Positions 7,472 through 17,764 of a DNA stretch of 46,203 nucleotides are shown piece after piece. This DNA comes from Planctomycetota bacterium (GTDB lineage Bacteria > Planctomycetota > Planctomycetia > Pirellulales > Pirellulaceae). Under the pieces are notes generated by a model. It was not told where the DNA came from. It saw only the letters and a program-made list of their open reading frames with translations, and made no database searches. The first letter of the stretch is position 1. Every line of letters starts with the position of its first letter. Location: the NCBI GenBank assembly GCA_963204915.1, contig CAUJHS010000012.1, positions 1-46,203 of the forward strand, read 5' to 3'. The position numbers were made by a program, and so were the translations under genes.

Positions 7472-9895
7472 TTATATCATTCCCGCTTTCTTGCGCAGTA
7501 ACCACTCGGTCGTTAGTAAGATGACGAATAGCGAAGCGAGTTTCCAAGAATTCCACACGGGTTCCGGGGAAAGCGATTTGATACGAACCTGTCTTCCTGG
7601 GGGTAGGTCTTCGATCAGGCGGTGAGCGGTTTCGATGGTATAGAACTTTCCCCTGGTTTTACTTGCAGCTTGTTCCAAATCCGCTGCATCCATTTCGAGA
7701 CGGGCGCGTTCACCCAAGGGCGCGATCACCGTGAATTGTTGCGACGGCGGCTGCCCCTCCATGGTCGGCGTCGCAAGCCAAGCTCGGTACTGACCCTCTG
7801 GCAAATCGGACACGAAGCCTTCAAAAATACCACGTTGTGCAACGTCTCGCCCAAGCGAGATCCGCCGGCGCTTCCCCCCCAGCTGCTCCAACATAATGAC
7901 AACTCCGTCATCCACGGCAGGGGCCAAGCGGTCGTCGAAGAATCGCACCCGCAGTTGTACCGCATCGCCACGACGGTACTTCTCACGGTCCGTGATCAGT
8001 TCGGCGTGTCGATCTTTGTCGAGCAACGCGGAACGACTCAAAAAGCGAATTGTTTGAATCCAATACCTGGCAAAATAAAAATCTCCGACGCGTCGTCGCC
8101 AGCGCCACGTTTCGTCGGTACAGTGAAATACAACCTTTCCAGCTCCAACGTAGTGCAACATTACCACAGGAGCCTTGACGCCGTCCGGACCGGAACGCCC
8201 AGGATGTTCGGCCAGGACACGTACTCCCGGTTTCAGATCGAACGCGTCTATCAACCAAAACAAGGGAGGCAGTTGGCTCCAGATTTCAACTGTCTCTGCG
8301 CGTGTACGACCAAGCTGCATTTGGGGGCTAGTCAGCCCAACAGCTGTCGGAGTCACTCGAAAGCCGTCCGTCATTACTTCGTCCGCGTTGGGAAGCGTGA
8401 CTGTGTCTAAATTTATTGGGAAAAGGTGTTCTAAACCTGTTCCACGCCACGCGACTGGCATGTGTTGAGGTCCGGCAATGAAGACCACGCCTCCACCTCG
8501 CTCCGTGACAAAGTCGGCCAGATTTTCACGAGCCGATTGGCTTAGGAAGATCGGGTTCACATCTCCAAAGATTACAACGTCGTATGCGAATAACTCCTCA
8601 CGCTGGACAGGAAAGACGCGTTGCGCCGTTTCGTCTAACTCAGCGTATTCGGGATCAGCTTCTTGCAGAATGGTAGTCAACTCGAACGCCTTTTTTCCCG
8701 TCTTTTGGTCGTCATGTCGCTGACGTCCTAATAGCGCTTTGAGATAGTCGAACTCGTGGTTTGGGTAAGATTGAACCAGAAGAACGCGAATGGTCGCGTT
8801 GCGAACACTAACAATTTTTGTTTCGCGATTGTTCTCGGTCGTTGATTCGCCCGGCCTTGGAATTATCTGTAGGGTGTACTCAAACTCGCCTTCATCCTCG
8901 GTTTGGTGAGAAAGTCGTAATGATTGGGGAACTCCGTCATCACCCAATCGGACCTTTTGGATCGCTACGGGCTGCAAGACTCCCTTTTGCGTAAGCCGGA
9001 CCTCCACCTCTTCACCCACGAAACCCGTTCCCGTGACCTTGAAGTCGAAATTTACGGTATCGCCAGCGAACACCACATCGTCGACCAGCACGTCGGAGAG
9101 TCGTAAATCGCGCGGTGGACTACTTGAGCCAAGACCGATCAGGAATAGCGGTACGGCCTTTCGCCGAGCGTATTCCGCCGCTTCACCGATTGTTCGACCT
9201 TCCGTGGTGATGCCATCCGTAAAAATCACGACTCCGGCCGTCGGTCGTCCGCGTTGGGACTCGAGAACGGTGCGCAGGCCTTTGCCAAGTTGACTTCGCG
9301 ATGCTTCCTTATTTTCGGGGTCGATCGCAATTTGTCGAATCAGGGTTTCGTAGCTTTCCTCAGATCCGCCGATTGCCGAGGCGCCGGCCGCCATTCGGTA
9401 AACTTTGACATTATATTTTTCAGTCAATCGACGAAGCAAACTACCGTTCTTTTCGAGTAGAAGTAATTTGGCCAGATTGAAGCGAGTTGAGGTATTGAGT
9501 TCGGTCTCCTCGAGTCGCTGCAAGAGAGCACGTTGCAATGCGTCGCCCTCGTAATGATCTTGCTCCAACATACTGGCTGAATCATCAAAAATAACCACGA
9601 CATCGGGTAAGTCTGTACAGAAAGGGCGCAACAGCCAACCGTACAACATCCACATTGCTATACCGATGGTCGCGACCCGCAAACCTGCAAGAATGATTCG
9701 GTGAAGCAGTTTCGTTGCATTGTGATCCTTGAAGTAAACTCCTATCACCAAAACCATCGCAACGAGAAAAAACAACAAAGTCACCCATGCAGGCCAAGTT
9801 GCAGTGTGTTCAACCGCGAAATCGGATCCTTGTCCTGGACAAGGTGATTGGGCGCCAACTAACCAGCGAGCAATACGGATAAAAGTTTCGGACAT
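7472..9895 (-). CDS. VWA-domain membrane protein with amidotransferase-like fold
   Basis: An 807-residue protein from ATG 9895. Two N-terminal membrane helices (~33-53 and ~66-90) are followed by a von Willebrand factor A domain at ~98-260. Its MIDAS metal site is visible as D104-D-S106-A-S108, with TDG at 226-228. A beta-sandwich stretch (~262-365) leads to a segment starting RVLLVQSYPN (~370) that resembles the class I glutamine-amidotransferase-like domain of this family, with no catalytic Cys that I can identify. A final helix (~783-799) anchors the C-terminus. VWA proteins next to MoxR ATPases are thought to be their partners or substrates. The gene ends 82 bp before the start of the DUF4175-like gene. 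Confidence 0.85.
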   Translation of the reverse strand: MSETFIRIARWLVGAQSPCPGQGSDFAVEHTATWPAWVTLLFFLVAMVLVIGVYFKDHNATKLLHRIILAGLRVATIGIAMWMLYGWLLRPFCTDLPDVVVIFDDSASMLEQDHYEGDALQRALLQRLEETELNTSTRFNLAKLLLLEKNGSLLRRLTEKYNVKVYRMAAGASAIGGSEESYETLIRQIAIDPENKEASRSQLGKGLRTVLESQRGRPTAGVVIFTDGITTEGRTIGEAAEYARRKAVPLFLIGLGSSSPPRDLRLSDVLVDDVVFAGDTVNFDFKVTGTGFVGEEVEVRLTQKGVLQPVAIQKVRLGDDGVPQSLRLSHQTEDEGEFEYTLQIIPRPGESTTENNRETKIVSVRNATIRVLLVQSYPNHEFDYLKALLGRQRHDDQKTGKKAFELTTILQEADPEYAELDETAQRVFPVQREELFAYDVVIFGDVNPIFLSQSARENLADFVTERGGGVVFIAGPQHMPVAWRGTGLEHLFPINLDTVTLPNADEVMTDGFRVTPTAVGLTSPQMQLGRTRAETVEIWSQLPPLFWLIDAFDLKPGVRVLAEHPGRSGPDGVKAPVVMLHYVGAGKVVFHCTDETWRWRRRVGDFYFARYWIQTIRFLSRSALLDKDRHAELITDREKYRRGDAVQLRVRFFDDRLAPAVDDGVVIMLEQLGGKRRRISLGRDVAQRGIFEGFVSDLPEGQYRAWLATPTMEGQPPSQQFTVIAPLGERARLEMDAADLEQAASKTRGKFYTIETAHRLIEDLPPGRQVRIKSLSPEPVWNSWKLASLFVILLTTEWLLRKKAGMI

Positions 9896-10061
9896 GCAAT
9901 ATCAAGAAAGTTGACCGAAATGCGTCACATCGTTGTCAAACATGAAGACCTGTTCAAAAGCGAATCTGCCTTCTCTTACCCACATTTTGCCAAGGCAGTT
10001 TAAAGGATCGTGTGCTTCGAAAGGTTACTGACGCAAACGATCTCGCATGCCTCACGCAAGA

Positions 10062-12257
10062 TTATCCAGCATGACGGCCTATCTTCCATGCGTAAAGTGT
10101 TTCGCTAATTAACAGGAAAACGACGCCGATGAGAAACCACCGAAACCATTCTTGTCGCGGTTGCGAAAATGCATTTGCGGGGATCGTATCGCTTTCTGAT
10201 TCATAGGTTTGGTTAAATTGGTTTGGCAGGCTCTCTAAATCAATCCGGCTAAGATCACTTTCCCGAGCGTCCACGTTCACAGCGAACATTTGTCGGGAGC
10301 CGCCAAAATCGTAATCAAGGGAGTAAAGGCCACTGATGTCAAGTCCGGGATGGGTCCAAAGGCGTTGGTCGCCGTCTTCTCTCAAGGGAATCCGCTCACG
10401 ATGATTATTAGGTCCAGTTAGCATGACGGACACGGCTGTATCATTGACGGAAGCAAGGGCAGTAAGTTCTTCGCCTACAAGCACATTGCGGTTCTCCGTG
10501 CGACCGCTCAGCGCAACCGTAAGCATCTCTTGCACCAATGGTGGAAAGCTTGGCCAAAGCGCCATGGTGCTCCATGGAATCAAACTTTCGGACGTTCGAT
10601 GCACCGAATTGTTCGATGCCGCAGTCGCCACCAGTAAACTTCTCCCTCGGGAAATGGATTCCTCAATGATCAATGGATCGCCGCCTGTCAGGGCTACGGC
10701 GATTTTCGATTTGTTTTCATCGACGGGAGAGAGCCGTATGTACTTCCAGATTGGCGTTGTGAGCAATCCGGCACGTGCATGGCCTTCAAAGACGCGGACA
10801 ATTGGGTGTCGATATTCCATTGGGTCCAAAACAAAACCGGCCTCACTGAATATCGCCTCGCCTAACTTTGCCGGAATTACCCGTTTATCCGCGGCGCCTT
10901 CAACAAGCGCCAGATTGTACGCATCGCTTTGAACCTGATCGCCAAGGAAGATGACGATACCCCCGCCTCCGTTGAGATACTGATACAGCACGCCGGCTTC
11001 ATCAGAGCCGAAACGCCCAATGTTGGCGAGGAAAATCGCGTCATAGTTGTTCAAGTCCAGTTCGAGCAGATAAGACTCAACAACAGTTTCCACCCGCACT
11101 CGCGGTTGATTGGATCGCACGGGTGCAAGTGCGTATGCTAGGTGGTCGGCCGCCCCTGGTTTACCTTGGACACAGAGTACGCGTATAGACTCGCGCACCG
11201 GAACGCTGAGGTGACGATGGTTGTCGATCTCTAGATTGTCACTACTCAGTCGAACCTCGACCGAATGTTCACCGGGTGATTCGAAGTGGTTGGCAAATGA
11301 AAGTGTTGCAGCACCGCCTGGTTCGACACTAATCGACTTCGTGTCCATCACCTGTCCGTCGACGGTGAACTCAACTTCTCGTCGTTCAACCGATTGCGAA
11401 CCAAAATTACGAATTTCCGTCAAAAAGACAGCATCGCGAGCAATCGTCGCAAGCGGTTCCTGAGGCTCGAGCCGTGTTACAGCCAGATTCTGCGCATCCA
11501 GTTCTCCAAGGTCAATCAACGTAAGCGCAGCGCGATTGGAAAGCGATCCGATGCGCTGACGAACGTCATTGCCGGTCGCGGCGGACCACGTCGTTTCACC
11601 CAAATCGGTAAAGAAACAAACTTTGTGTTGCGTCAATCTAGGATGGTCGCGTTGTGCGGCTTCGACGACTCGTTCGACTTCGGCCAACGTTGCGAGTAAA
11701 TCGGCGCCGGCATGCAGGGGACGTAGGGCGCGGATCTCAGAAATAATGTCCTGAGCGTCAAAGGCGGGGTGAGCGATAATTACCCTAGGTGGTTCCGCCA
11801 TCAGTACCAGCGTAAAACCATCGCCTTGCCTTGCGTGTCGCACGATATCGCTGGCGAGTTTCTGCGCCGCTTCAAATAACGTTTGCTCGCCACGGCGGTA
11901 ATCCATCGAATACGATCCGTCAAAAACGAGAACCGCATGAGTTTGTCCTCCACCAAGTGAAGTTCCGCCAGTTAACGGTAATGTCGAACACCCTGGTTCC
12001 GCCAATGCGAGCGCTAAGAGCAACAAGATACTCGCACGCATAGCCAACAATATAAGTTGCTCGAGCTGAATCCGACGGGAGTTTTTCTTCATCGCGCGAA
12101 GCAAAAACTCCATCGCCGCCCAACTCGTTTCTCGATACCGACGCTTGCTCCACAGGTGAATGAGGATCGGAATCAAGGCCGCCAATGCCCAGAAAAGCAT
12201 CAGCCAACTGCCGAACGGACCAAGGGCAATGAGTGGGGCAAACGCTGGGGCTAACAT
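10062..12257 (-). CDS. BatA-like VWA membrane protein
   Basis: A 731-residue protein from ATG 12257. The N-terminus, with two hydrophobic helices (~15-35 and ~66-87) separated by a basic stretch (LWSKRRYRETSW), is the arrangement of the aerotolerance-regulator (BatA) N-terminal domain. A VWA domain follows with the MIDAS site D113-G-S115-Y-S117 and a later FFTD strand. A segment starting IRVLCVQGKPG, after the VWA domain, resembles the amidotransferase-like fold seen in the neighbouring 807-residue protein, so the two are probably paralogues. A last membrane helix lies at ~710-727. It is preceded by the 788-bp gap separating it from the DUF58/MoxR pair, so it may have its own promoter. Confidence 0.85.
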   Translation of the reverse strand: MLAPAFAPLIALGPFGSWLMLFWALAALIPILIHLWSKRRYRETSWAAMEFLLRAMKKNSRRIQLEQLILLAMRASILLLLALALAEPGCSTLPLTGGTSLGGGQTHAVLVFDGSYSMDYRRGEQTLFEAAQKLASDIVRHARQGDGFTLVLMAEPPRVIIAHPAFDAQDIISEIRALRPLHAGADLLATLAEVERVVEAAQRDHPRLTQHKVCFFTDLGETTWSAATGNDVRQRIGSLSNRAALTLIDLGELDAQNLAVTRLEPQEPLATIARDAVFLTEIRNFGSQSVERREVEFTVDGQVMDTKSISVEPGGAATLSFANHFESPGEHSVEVRLSSDNLEIDNHRHLSVPVRESIRVLCVQGKPGAADHLAYALAPVRSNQPRVRVETVVESYLLELDLNNYDAIFLANIGRFGSDEAGVLYQYLNGGGGIVIFLGDQVQSDAYNLALVEGAADKRVIPAKLGEAIFSEAGFVLDPMEYRHPIVRVFEGHARAGLLTTPIWKYIRLSPVDENKSKIAVALTGGDPLIIEESISRGRSLLVATAASNNSVHRTSESLIPWSTMALWPSFPPLVQEMLTVALSGRTENRNVLVGEELTALASVNDTAVSVMLTGPNNHRERIPLREDGDQRLWTHPGLDISGLYSLDYDFGGSRQMFAVNVDARESDLSRIDLESLPNQFNQTYESESDTIPANAFSQPRQEWFRWFLIGVVFLLISETLYAWKIGRHAG

Positions 12258-13045
12258 TGCAAACGGACGTCGTTAACGACATCTAAACTATTCGGTGAGA
12301 AGTTTTTACCCATGTTTAGGCAACTGAAGGTATGAGACACCGACTTAACGAGCCGAACGCGCGGCGCGCAAAGTCCGATGTCAAAATTGTGTACATGAGA
12401 GCGGATCATCGCGCCATTCTGCATCGACTTGCCCTCAAAAAAGTTGCCTCGTCTTGAGGTTCATAATGGTATTCTCAAGCTCTTTTCCGTGAGCCATCCT
12501 CGCAAGCACTACTTGGCAAAAGCACGCCCCGTGTTCGCTGAGTTTAAGAGCTAGTTGTCCGATCGCACAAAGCAATTGAATCCATCGCCTACACGCGCTG
12601 TATCTTGGTTTTCCTCTAAGAATTGTAGAAGATCAATCCCGCTCACCAATCGGCTAATAATCGTTCTGTGGTCAACGACGTTTGCTACTATCTCACCCAG
12701 AAAACCATTGGAGGTCGTTGCAAACCATCCCAGCCCTATTCCGTTTTTTGCTAGTTGCTGTTTAAGTCAATCGATTGCCGGGCGTGCTCCAAATTTAATC
12801 TGGCACAGTGCATTGCTTACATTGTAGGGTTTGTATTTGAGATATCACCATGATTCGACAACTCGCAATGGGCGCACCAATTCGGCTTGCCTCGACCACC
12901 GAGTTGACGTGTGGATTACCGTAACACCAACCACTGCAATTGGGTTTGCTTTCATCCCTTAGGCGAATCGCGCGGACGCCGCCGTAATCTCGGATCGTTT
13001 TTGGTTTTGTCGCGGGGGTTGAGGCGTCCATTCTTTGGATAGAAG
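12258..13045. other. 788-bp gap inside the MoxR/VWA cluster
   Basis: This is the largest gene-poor stretch in the window, between the DUF58 gene and the BatA-like gene. A minus-strand frame of 78 codons (12795-13031) starts 15 bp after the DUF58 stop and is Cys-rich (CSGWCYGNP, LQCKQC), but I recognise nothing in it. A 90-codon plus-strand frame (12555-12827) is equally unsupported. The region could hold a decayed gene, the promoter of the BatA-like gene, or a small RNA. I see no strong terminator or repeat. Confidence 0.5.
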
Positions 13046-13951
13046 TTACTTAACGTTGCTCGCCCTTTCGGCAAGATAACTCGTCAGCGCCACGTCGAAG
13101 GGTCGATCAGTGCGCATCAATTCATAGTCCATTTGGTGAGCGCGACAGCCCTTTCGTAGTGCGGTTAGAAACGTTTGGAACTCTTCTAAATAAGCTCGGC
13201 GAAGATACCGTGGATCAGTCACCAGTTCTGGCATTTGCTCTAAGCCTTTAAACAACATTTGATCTTGAAACGGAAAGTCAACTTCTGCCGCGTCAAGCAC
13301 GTGCGAAAGCACAACATCGTGTCGACGGTGGCGAAAGTGTTTCAAGCCAGCCAAAATAGAGGCGGTGTCGTCGAAGAAATCGCTCAAAACGATAACCACG
13401 CCACGCTTCTTAAAACGTTCAGCCAGTTCATGAAAAATCGGGCCAGTGGCGGTCTTTCTGTCAGTATCCGCTGACTCCAATACGTAAAGCACTTGCTTCA
13501 GCTGCTGCGGCGTACTGCTCGGACGAAGGTAGGTGCGTAGTTCTCGATCAAATACCGCCAGGCCAACCGCATCTTGTTGTTGCAACACGAGCCAAGTCAA
13601 TGCCGCCGCCAAACATTGTGCATATTCCCACTTGGATAAAGGGGAGTCGGGCCCCCGATAACGCATACTTTCACTTGCGTCAACAACAAGGTAGCAAAGT
13701 AGGTTCGTTTCATCCTCGTACTGCTTCAGGTAGAATTTGTCGGTTCTACCAAAGACCTTCCAATCGACATATCGAAGGTCATCACCCGGCGAATACTCGC
13801 GATGTTCGGCAAACTCGATCGAAAAACCACGAAACGGGCTCCGATGCAGTCCTGAGACAAATCCTTCGACGATATGTCGAGCCCGGAGCGAGAGGCCGTG
13901 TAGCTTAGCCAGCGTCCGCGGATCTAAAAACTTGGGGGAGTTTTCCGCCAT
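13046..13951 (-). CDS. DUF58 protein (MoxR partner)
   Basis: A 301-residue protein. The family signature is clear: [20 protein letters not shown] followed by [20 protein letters not shown], then a VWA-like core opening with VDASESMRY, a MIDAS-type motif. I chose ATG 13951 ([11 protein letters not shown]), which matches the usual N-terminus. ATG 13972 seven codons upstream is an alternative, while the longer frame to 14143 runs deep into moxR and is unlikely. Even so, the gene overlaps the end of moxR by 47 bp, which implies translational coupling. DUF58 proteins are regularly encoded next to MoxR ATPases and are thought to be cytoplasmic adaptors for them. Confidence 0.9.
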   Translation of the reverse strand: MAENSPKFLDPRTLAKLHGLSLRARHIVEGFVSGLHRSPFRGFSIEFAEHREYSPGDDLRYVDWKVFGRTDKFYLKQYEDETNLLCYLVVDASESMRYRGPDSPLSKWEYAQCLAAALTWLVLQQQDAVGLAVFDRELRTYLRPSSTPQQLKQVLYVLESADTDRKTATGPIFHELAERFKKRGVVIVLSDFFDDTASILAGLKHFRHRRHDVVLSHVLDAAEVDFPFQDQMLFKGLEQMPELVTDPRYLRRAYLEEFQTFLTALRKGCRAHQMDYELMRTDRPFDVALTSYLAERASNVK

Positions 13952-14960
13952 GGGGGTTTGTTTCAGGTTCATCGGAAACAAGGTCCAAAAGACGTCGGAC
14001 AATTTGATCAGGTGTGACGCCCTCGGCTTCTGCAGCAAAATTAGTCTTAAGTCGATGTCGCAGTACGGGTAGCGCCACGGCGCGAATATCTTGATGCTCG
14101 ACCGCGTACCGGCCACGCAATACCGCTCGTGCCTTGGCGCCAAGCACTAAGTATTGGCTGGCCCGCGGTCCCGCACCCCATTGAACATACTCTTTTACAA
14201 AATCGGGGGATTCGGGCTTGTCTCGTCGGGTGAGACGAGCTAGCCGAAGCGCGTATCGCGCAACGTGGTCGGCAATGGGCACTTTACGTACGATGCGTCC
14301 CAAACTCACGATCTGGTCGGCGTTCAACGTGGGAGTGAGCTGGGTCTCAATGTCCGCTGTCGTGCGCCGCACAATCTCCAGTTCATCGTCTTCACTCGGA
14401 TAATCAACCATGACCATGAACATGAAGCGATCGAGTTGCGCCTCGGGCAGCGGATACGTCCCCTCTTGCTCGATAGGATTCTGGGTAGCCAAAACAAAGA
14501 AAGGCTCCGGCAAGGTGTGTTTTTGTCCACCGATCGTAACCTGATGCTCTTGCATGGCTTCTAAGAGCGCCGCCTGAGTTTTGGGCGGCGTGCGGTTGAT
14601 TTCATCGGCAAGAATGACATTGGCGAAAACAGGTCCGTGGATGAACCGTAATTCGCGATAACCCGTCGAACGGTCCTCTTGAATCACCTCGGTCCCGGTG
14701 ATATCCGACGGCATCAGGTCGGGAGTAAACTGAATTCGATTAAACTGTAGTGCGAGCGAATCCGCCAAACTCCGAATCATTAACGTCTTCGCGAGTCCTG
14801 GAACGCCGACCAGTAGACAGTGGCCACGAGCAAATAACGCGATCAATAATTCTTCCAGTACATCTTTCTGGCCAACAATGACCTTCGACAACTCGCCGGT
14901 AATTGTTTGATATGCTTCATGCAATCGTGCAACGGCTGCGAGGTCGGATTCATCAATCAT
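13905..14960 (-). CDS. MoxR-family AAA+ ATPase
   Basis: A 351-residue cytoplasmic ATPase from ATG 14960. Visible motifs are Walker A GVPGLAKT (52-59), Walker B ILADE (116-120), the family segment [18 protein letters not shown] (split here across 121-138), sensor 1 FVLATQNP (~155-162), and the arginine-finger region LDRFM (~177-181). MoxR ATPases are believed to remodel or activate VWA-domain proteins, for example in metal insertion or stress-related assembly. Here a DUF58 and two VWA proteins are encoded downstream. A 12-bp palindrome, TCACAATTGTGA (14962-14973), lies directly in front of the start codon; it could be an operator but is also expected by chance in a window this size. Confidence 0.95.
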   Translation of the reverse strand: MIDESDLAAVARLHEAYQTITGELSKVIVGQKDVLEELLIALFARGHCLLVGVPGLAKTLMIRSLADSLALQFNRIQFTPDLMPSDITGTEVIQEDRSTGYRELRFIHGPVFANVILADEINRTPPKTQAALLEAMQEHQVTIGGQKHTLPEPFFVLATQNPIEQEGTYPLPEAQLDRFMFMVMVDYPSEDDELEIVRRTTADIETQLTPTLNADQIVSLGRIVRKVPIADHVARYALRLARLTRRDKPESPDFVKEYVQWGAGPRASQYLVLGAKARAVLRGRYAVEHQDIRAVALPVLRHRLKTNFAAEAEGVTPDQIVRRLLDLVSDEPETNPHGGKLPQVFRSADAG

Positions 14961-15078
14961 ATCACAATTGTGAGTTTCAAAGGACGAAGACGATACCCGT
15001 AGTTGTAACCGCGAGGGCAGCCACTAATCCCAAACTATCAGGGTTGCATCTTGATAGGCGGCGTGGCGCGAAATAACT

Positions 15079-17484
15079 TTACTCGCCGAGTGCGATCAAG
15101 TGTTGGGGTGTTGCAAGGATCAATACGCCGTTACTTACTGTCAAATTAGCGCCCCGGATGGGGATCTCGCCCACTTGCGACGACAAATCGATTTCGCGAA
15201 CACGTACCGCTTGCCAAGCGCGCTCGGTGCGTTCGAGCCTTTGGCGCAGGAGTTGGATCTTTGTTTCCTGAGTTTCCGTTCCGCTGGCGGTATTCGTTTG
15301 TGTTGGCCAGTAAATCATTTCGCCGGCCAGGATCCCGCGTCCCATTCCATGTGGGTTAGGCAGGGAGCGTCCCTCTGCAAAATAGGCGTTCTCTGGGAAT
15401 TGCGCGAGAAAGCGCCCCGAATTGGCGTCAAGCCAATATAAATAGGCGCCGCTCAACACCAGATGATTGTCCTTCGTTACGCCTAACAGGTGCGCCACAT
15501 CCGGAGTGCTGTCCTCGGGTGTTGCCCAAAGCAACTGCCCGCTCATCGAATCAATTGCAAAAATCTGGTTACCATCCGTGGGAAACGCAATTAGCATCCC
15601 CTTATGGAAAACGCACGGATTAAGATCGCGCAGGAATCGGGGGTCCTGGCGTTCGTCCGTTCGGCGACGGCTGACACGACGGTAGCGAGTCACCCACTGG
15701 ATTTCGCCCTCGGGAATAGACAATGCGGCGATCGCGCCTAGATTAGAATTGTAATAAAGCGATCCTTCAGCAAGTGTGAGTAAATTGTGAGTAATCTCGC
15801 GACGTTGCCCATGGCCGGCTGTCTCGGCAGAACAAATCTTTCGCCGCCACAGCCTTTCGCCGGTGTGCAAATTAAAACAAGCAACGTACGACACAGCGCG
15901 TATTTCGCTTTGCCTCATGGCCACGTACAATCGCGTGCCGTCGGACACGGGTGCGCCTTCAAACGCCCACTCCGGGCCATCGGGTTTAATTGGATCATGA
16001 AGTTGCTTGAACCCCGCCTTTCGATCCAACGTCACAAGATACCCCTGCTGACGCCAACCAAGCGCCTCTGCTAGTTCACCCGTTACTGCCGAACCCACCC
16101 GTGCGAAAAGTCGACTGTTTTGCACGTTCAATGTGAACCGTGGCGCACCAAGATCTCGGTTTCCAAACGCCATATCAATGGCTGCAGCCGCCTCTTGAGC
16201 AGGCGGAACATACACTACTCCAGTTTGCCGCGAACTGATATTGGCTGGCGCAGCCGGCTCGCCCGTAAAAAGATTAAGCGCAAACACATGCTGGGAATCA
16301 TTAAAAAATACGGTGTCGTCAACGACTGCGGGATGATAGCTCAGGATTGGTGAACGCGTTGAGGAACGTTCTGGCGAATTGAACACGTTTCGAGGAAAAC
16401 CGCTTTCATCCTGCGGTTCATTGGCATACTGGAACGTCTTATCAAAAGCGTACGTCCATAACACGCGCCCGCCTACGTCAACCTCACGATCGGCTTGGCG
16501 AGTACGAGATTGCGACCCTGCGAATGTTGGCCACGCACTATTTGGTGTTTTGTCGGTCCAAGCGTTACTTTGCCGAAATAGTATCGTTAGAAGTTCCGAA
16601 TAACGTCCGGATTTACCGGCGATTACGCCTTCCGCTTCCGGATGGAGACGTTCAAAAATCGAAAGCTCAATCTCCGCTCGTTCGCGCGAACCCTCCAAAA
16701 CTGAAACGAGGACGAGTCGCGCTCGAACATCTGCAAGGTCGAGATCGGTGTCGGGATAAACGTACCAGGAGCCAGCGCCCACGCGATGCTCCAGTGCGGG
16801 CGCCAATTCATTCCAATTCGTTACAACATCGACGCCGTGCAACGCGCGCCAAAGCGGTTGCCCCGGGGGTGATGCAAGCAACGTATTTCGTTCTTGAGGA
16901 GTACGCAAACTTGGGCTAATCCGCTCCCAAAGTCCCCGCGCCGACGCAAAATTTCCATGTTCAAGTTCAATTTCGCCGAGCACGAACAACGCATCGTCGC
17001 CGTAGCTACTTGCGAACATCGTGCGTATAATTCTGCGGAGTGTCGCAATATCGCGGATGGATTTTGCACGAGTTAGCAGTTCCCGCGCGACCGGATCGAC
17101 CCTTTGACGATAGAGTTTAAGCGCTTCGGGCGCTTCTATGGCCTGCCGCGCCAACCGCATTTGGCAGAATTCGCGCACAGGAATGTGGACCGATGATGGT
17201 TGCAAAGGGGCGGAGCCGTAATCTACGCTGATGACACGATCGTTATCCTCTTCGATGATTCTCCGAAATGTCTCTACGGCTTCCTCCCACTGCTGATTCT
17301 TAAGAAAGGCTTCGGCACGCTCGAGTTCGCGGCGTGTAGCAGCCGCGACTTCATTTAGCTCAACCGTATAGTTGACTTCTTCGTCCGAGATGCCCGGCGT
17401 GATGAATTGTCCGTGGACCGTTCGCCAAGACAACGACGCCGCCAACATTCCAAGAACTATTAGAAGGCCGCGAACCGAAGTCAT
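15079..17484 (-). CDS. Exported TPR/PQQ-like beta-propeller protein
   Basis: An 801-residue protein. ATG 17484 is used; a TTG one codon upstream is possible. A Sec signal peptide covers ~1-25 (LLIVLGMLAASLS, then VHGQ). Residues ~35-130 contain a TPR-like helical region (ERAEAFLKNQQWEEAVETF), and further helical repeats run to ~300. From ~330 to the end the sequence is strand-rich with PQQ-like propeller repeats, such as GRVLWTYAFD, GERLWRRKIC, GEIQWVTRYR and GQLLWATPED. This family is common in planctomycetes. The W-blade repeats suggest a folded propeller that need not bind PQQ. It starts 5 bp after the stop of the 64-aa gene, and moxR follows after ~118 bp. Confidence 0.85.
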   Translation of the reverse strand: MTSVRGLLIVLGMLAASLSWRTVHGQFITPGISDEEVNYTVELNEVAAATRRELERAEAFLKNQQWEEAVETFRRIIEEDNDRVISVDYGSAPLQPSSVHIPVREFCQMRLARQAIEAPEALKLYRQRVDPVARELLTRAKSIRDIATLRRIIRTMFASSYGDDALFVLGEIELEHGNFASARGLWERISPSLRTPQERNTLLASPPGQPLWRALHGVDVVTNWNELAPALEHRVGAGSWYVYPDTDLDLADVRARLVLVSVLEGSRERAEIELSIFERLHPEAEGVIAGKSGRYSELLTILFRQSNAWTDKTPNSAWPTFAGSQSRTRQADREVDVGGRVLWTYAFDKTFQYANEPQDESGFPRNVFNSPERSSTRSPILSYHPAVVDDTVFFNDSQHVFALNLFTGEPAAPANISSRQTGVVYVPPAQEAAAAIDMAFGNRDLGAPRFTLNVQNSRLFARVGSAVTGELAEALGWRQQGYLVTLDRKAGFKQLHDPIKPDGPEWAFEGAPVSDGTRLYVAMRQSEIRAVSYVACFNLHTGERLWRRKICSAETAGHGQRREITHNLLTLAEGSLYYNSNLGAIAALSIPEGEIQWVTRYRRVSRRRTDERQDPRFLRDLNPCVFHKGMLIAFPTDGNQIFAIDSMSGQLLWATPEDSTPDVAHLLGVTKDNHLVLSGAYLYWLDANSGRFLAQFPENAYFAEGRSLPNPHGMGRGILAGEMIYWPTQTNTASGTETQETKIQLLRQRLERTERAWQAVRVREIDLSSQVGEIPIRGANLTVSNGVLILATPQHLIALGE

Positions 17485-17489
17485 CAAAG

Positions 17490-17684
17490 CTATTCCCCCT
17501 TCGGCCCTGCGGCGTATCCTTCGATATAACGCCCTAACGTGAACGCAGCGGCCCCGAAAACGAGCATAAGCAACATGTCGGCTAAGCCGGAGTCTCTTCC
17601 TAAGGCCCCCGTTAGTTCAAGGGTCATAGCTACGGGAAGCAAAATCAGGCCGACCAGTTGCAGAGACTTACCCAAAAACTTCAT
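17490..17684 (-). CDS. Small two-helix membrane protein (64 aa)
   Basis: I place the start at ATG 17684 (MKFLGKSLQLVGLI). The much longer frame to 17918 is antisense to the DUF983 gene, and its extra part is Arg-rich and unlike a protein. The 64 residues hold two hydrophobic segments (LVGLILLPVAMTLEL and DMLLMLVFGAAAFTLG) joined by a short loop, ending in a small Glu/Lys tail. I recall similar short conserved membrane proteins in other planctomycetes but know no function. The stop lies 5 bp before the propeller-protein start, so they are very probably co-transcribed. Confidence 0.7.
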   Translation of the reverse strand: MKFLGKSLQLVGLILLPVAMTLELTGALGRDSGLADMLLMLVFGAAAFTLGRYIEGYAAGPKGE

Positions 17685-17764
17685 AATCACGGGTTTGTTA
17701 AAAAAGCCGGGCACGCTGGTGACTTCATCATACCGGCCAATCTTACTCCCGCACATTGGACCGC

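Noticed and set aside
7622-8410. 262-codon plus-strand frame
   Set aside because: It is antisense to the VWA protein gene, whose MIDAS motif and helices are clear. The translation is Cys/Arg/His-rich without a domain.
12555-12827. 90-codon plus-strand frame in the 788-bp gap
   Set aside because: No ribosome binding site or recognisable feature; composition resembles random sequence.
14962-14973. Palindrome TCACAATTGTGA in front of moxR as an operator
   Set aside because: About ten 12-bp palindromes are expected by chance in a window of this length, and no second copy was noticed. Kept only as a remark in the moxR entry.
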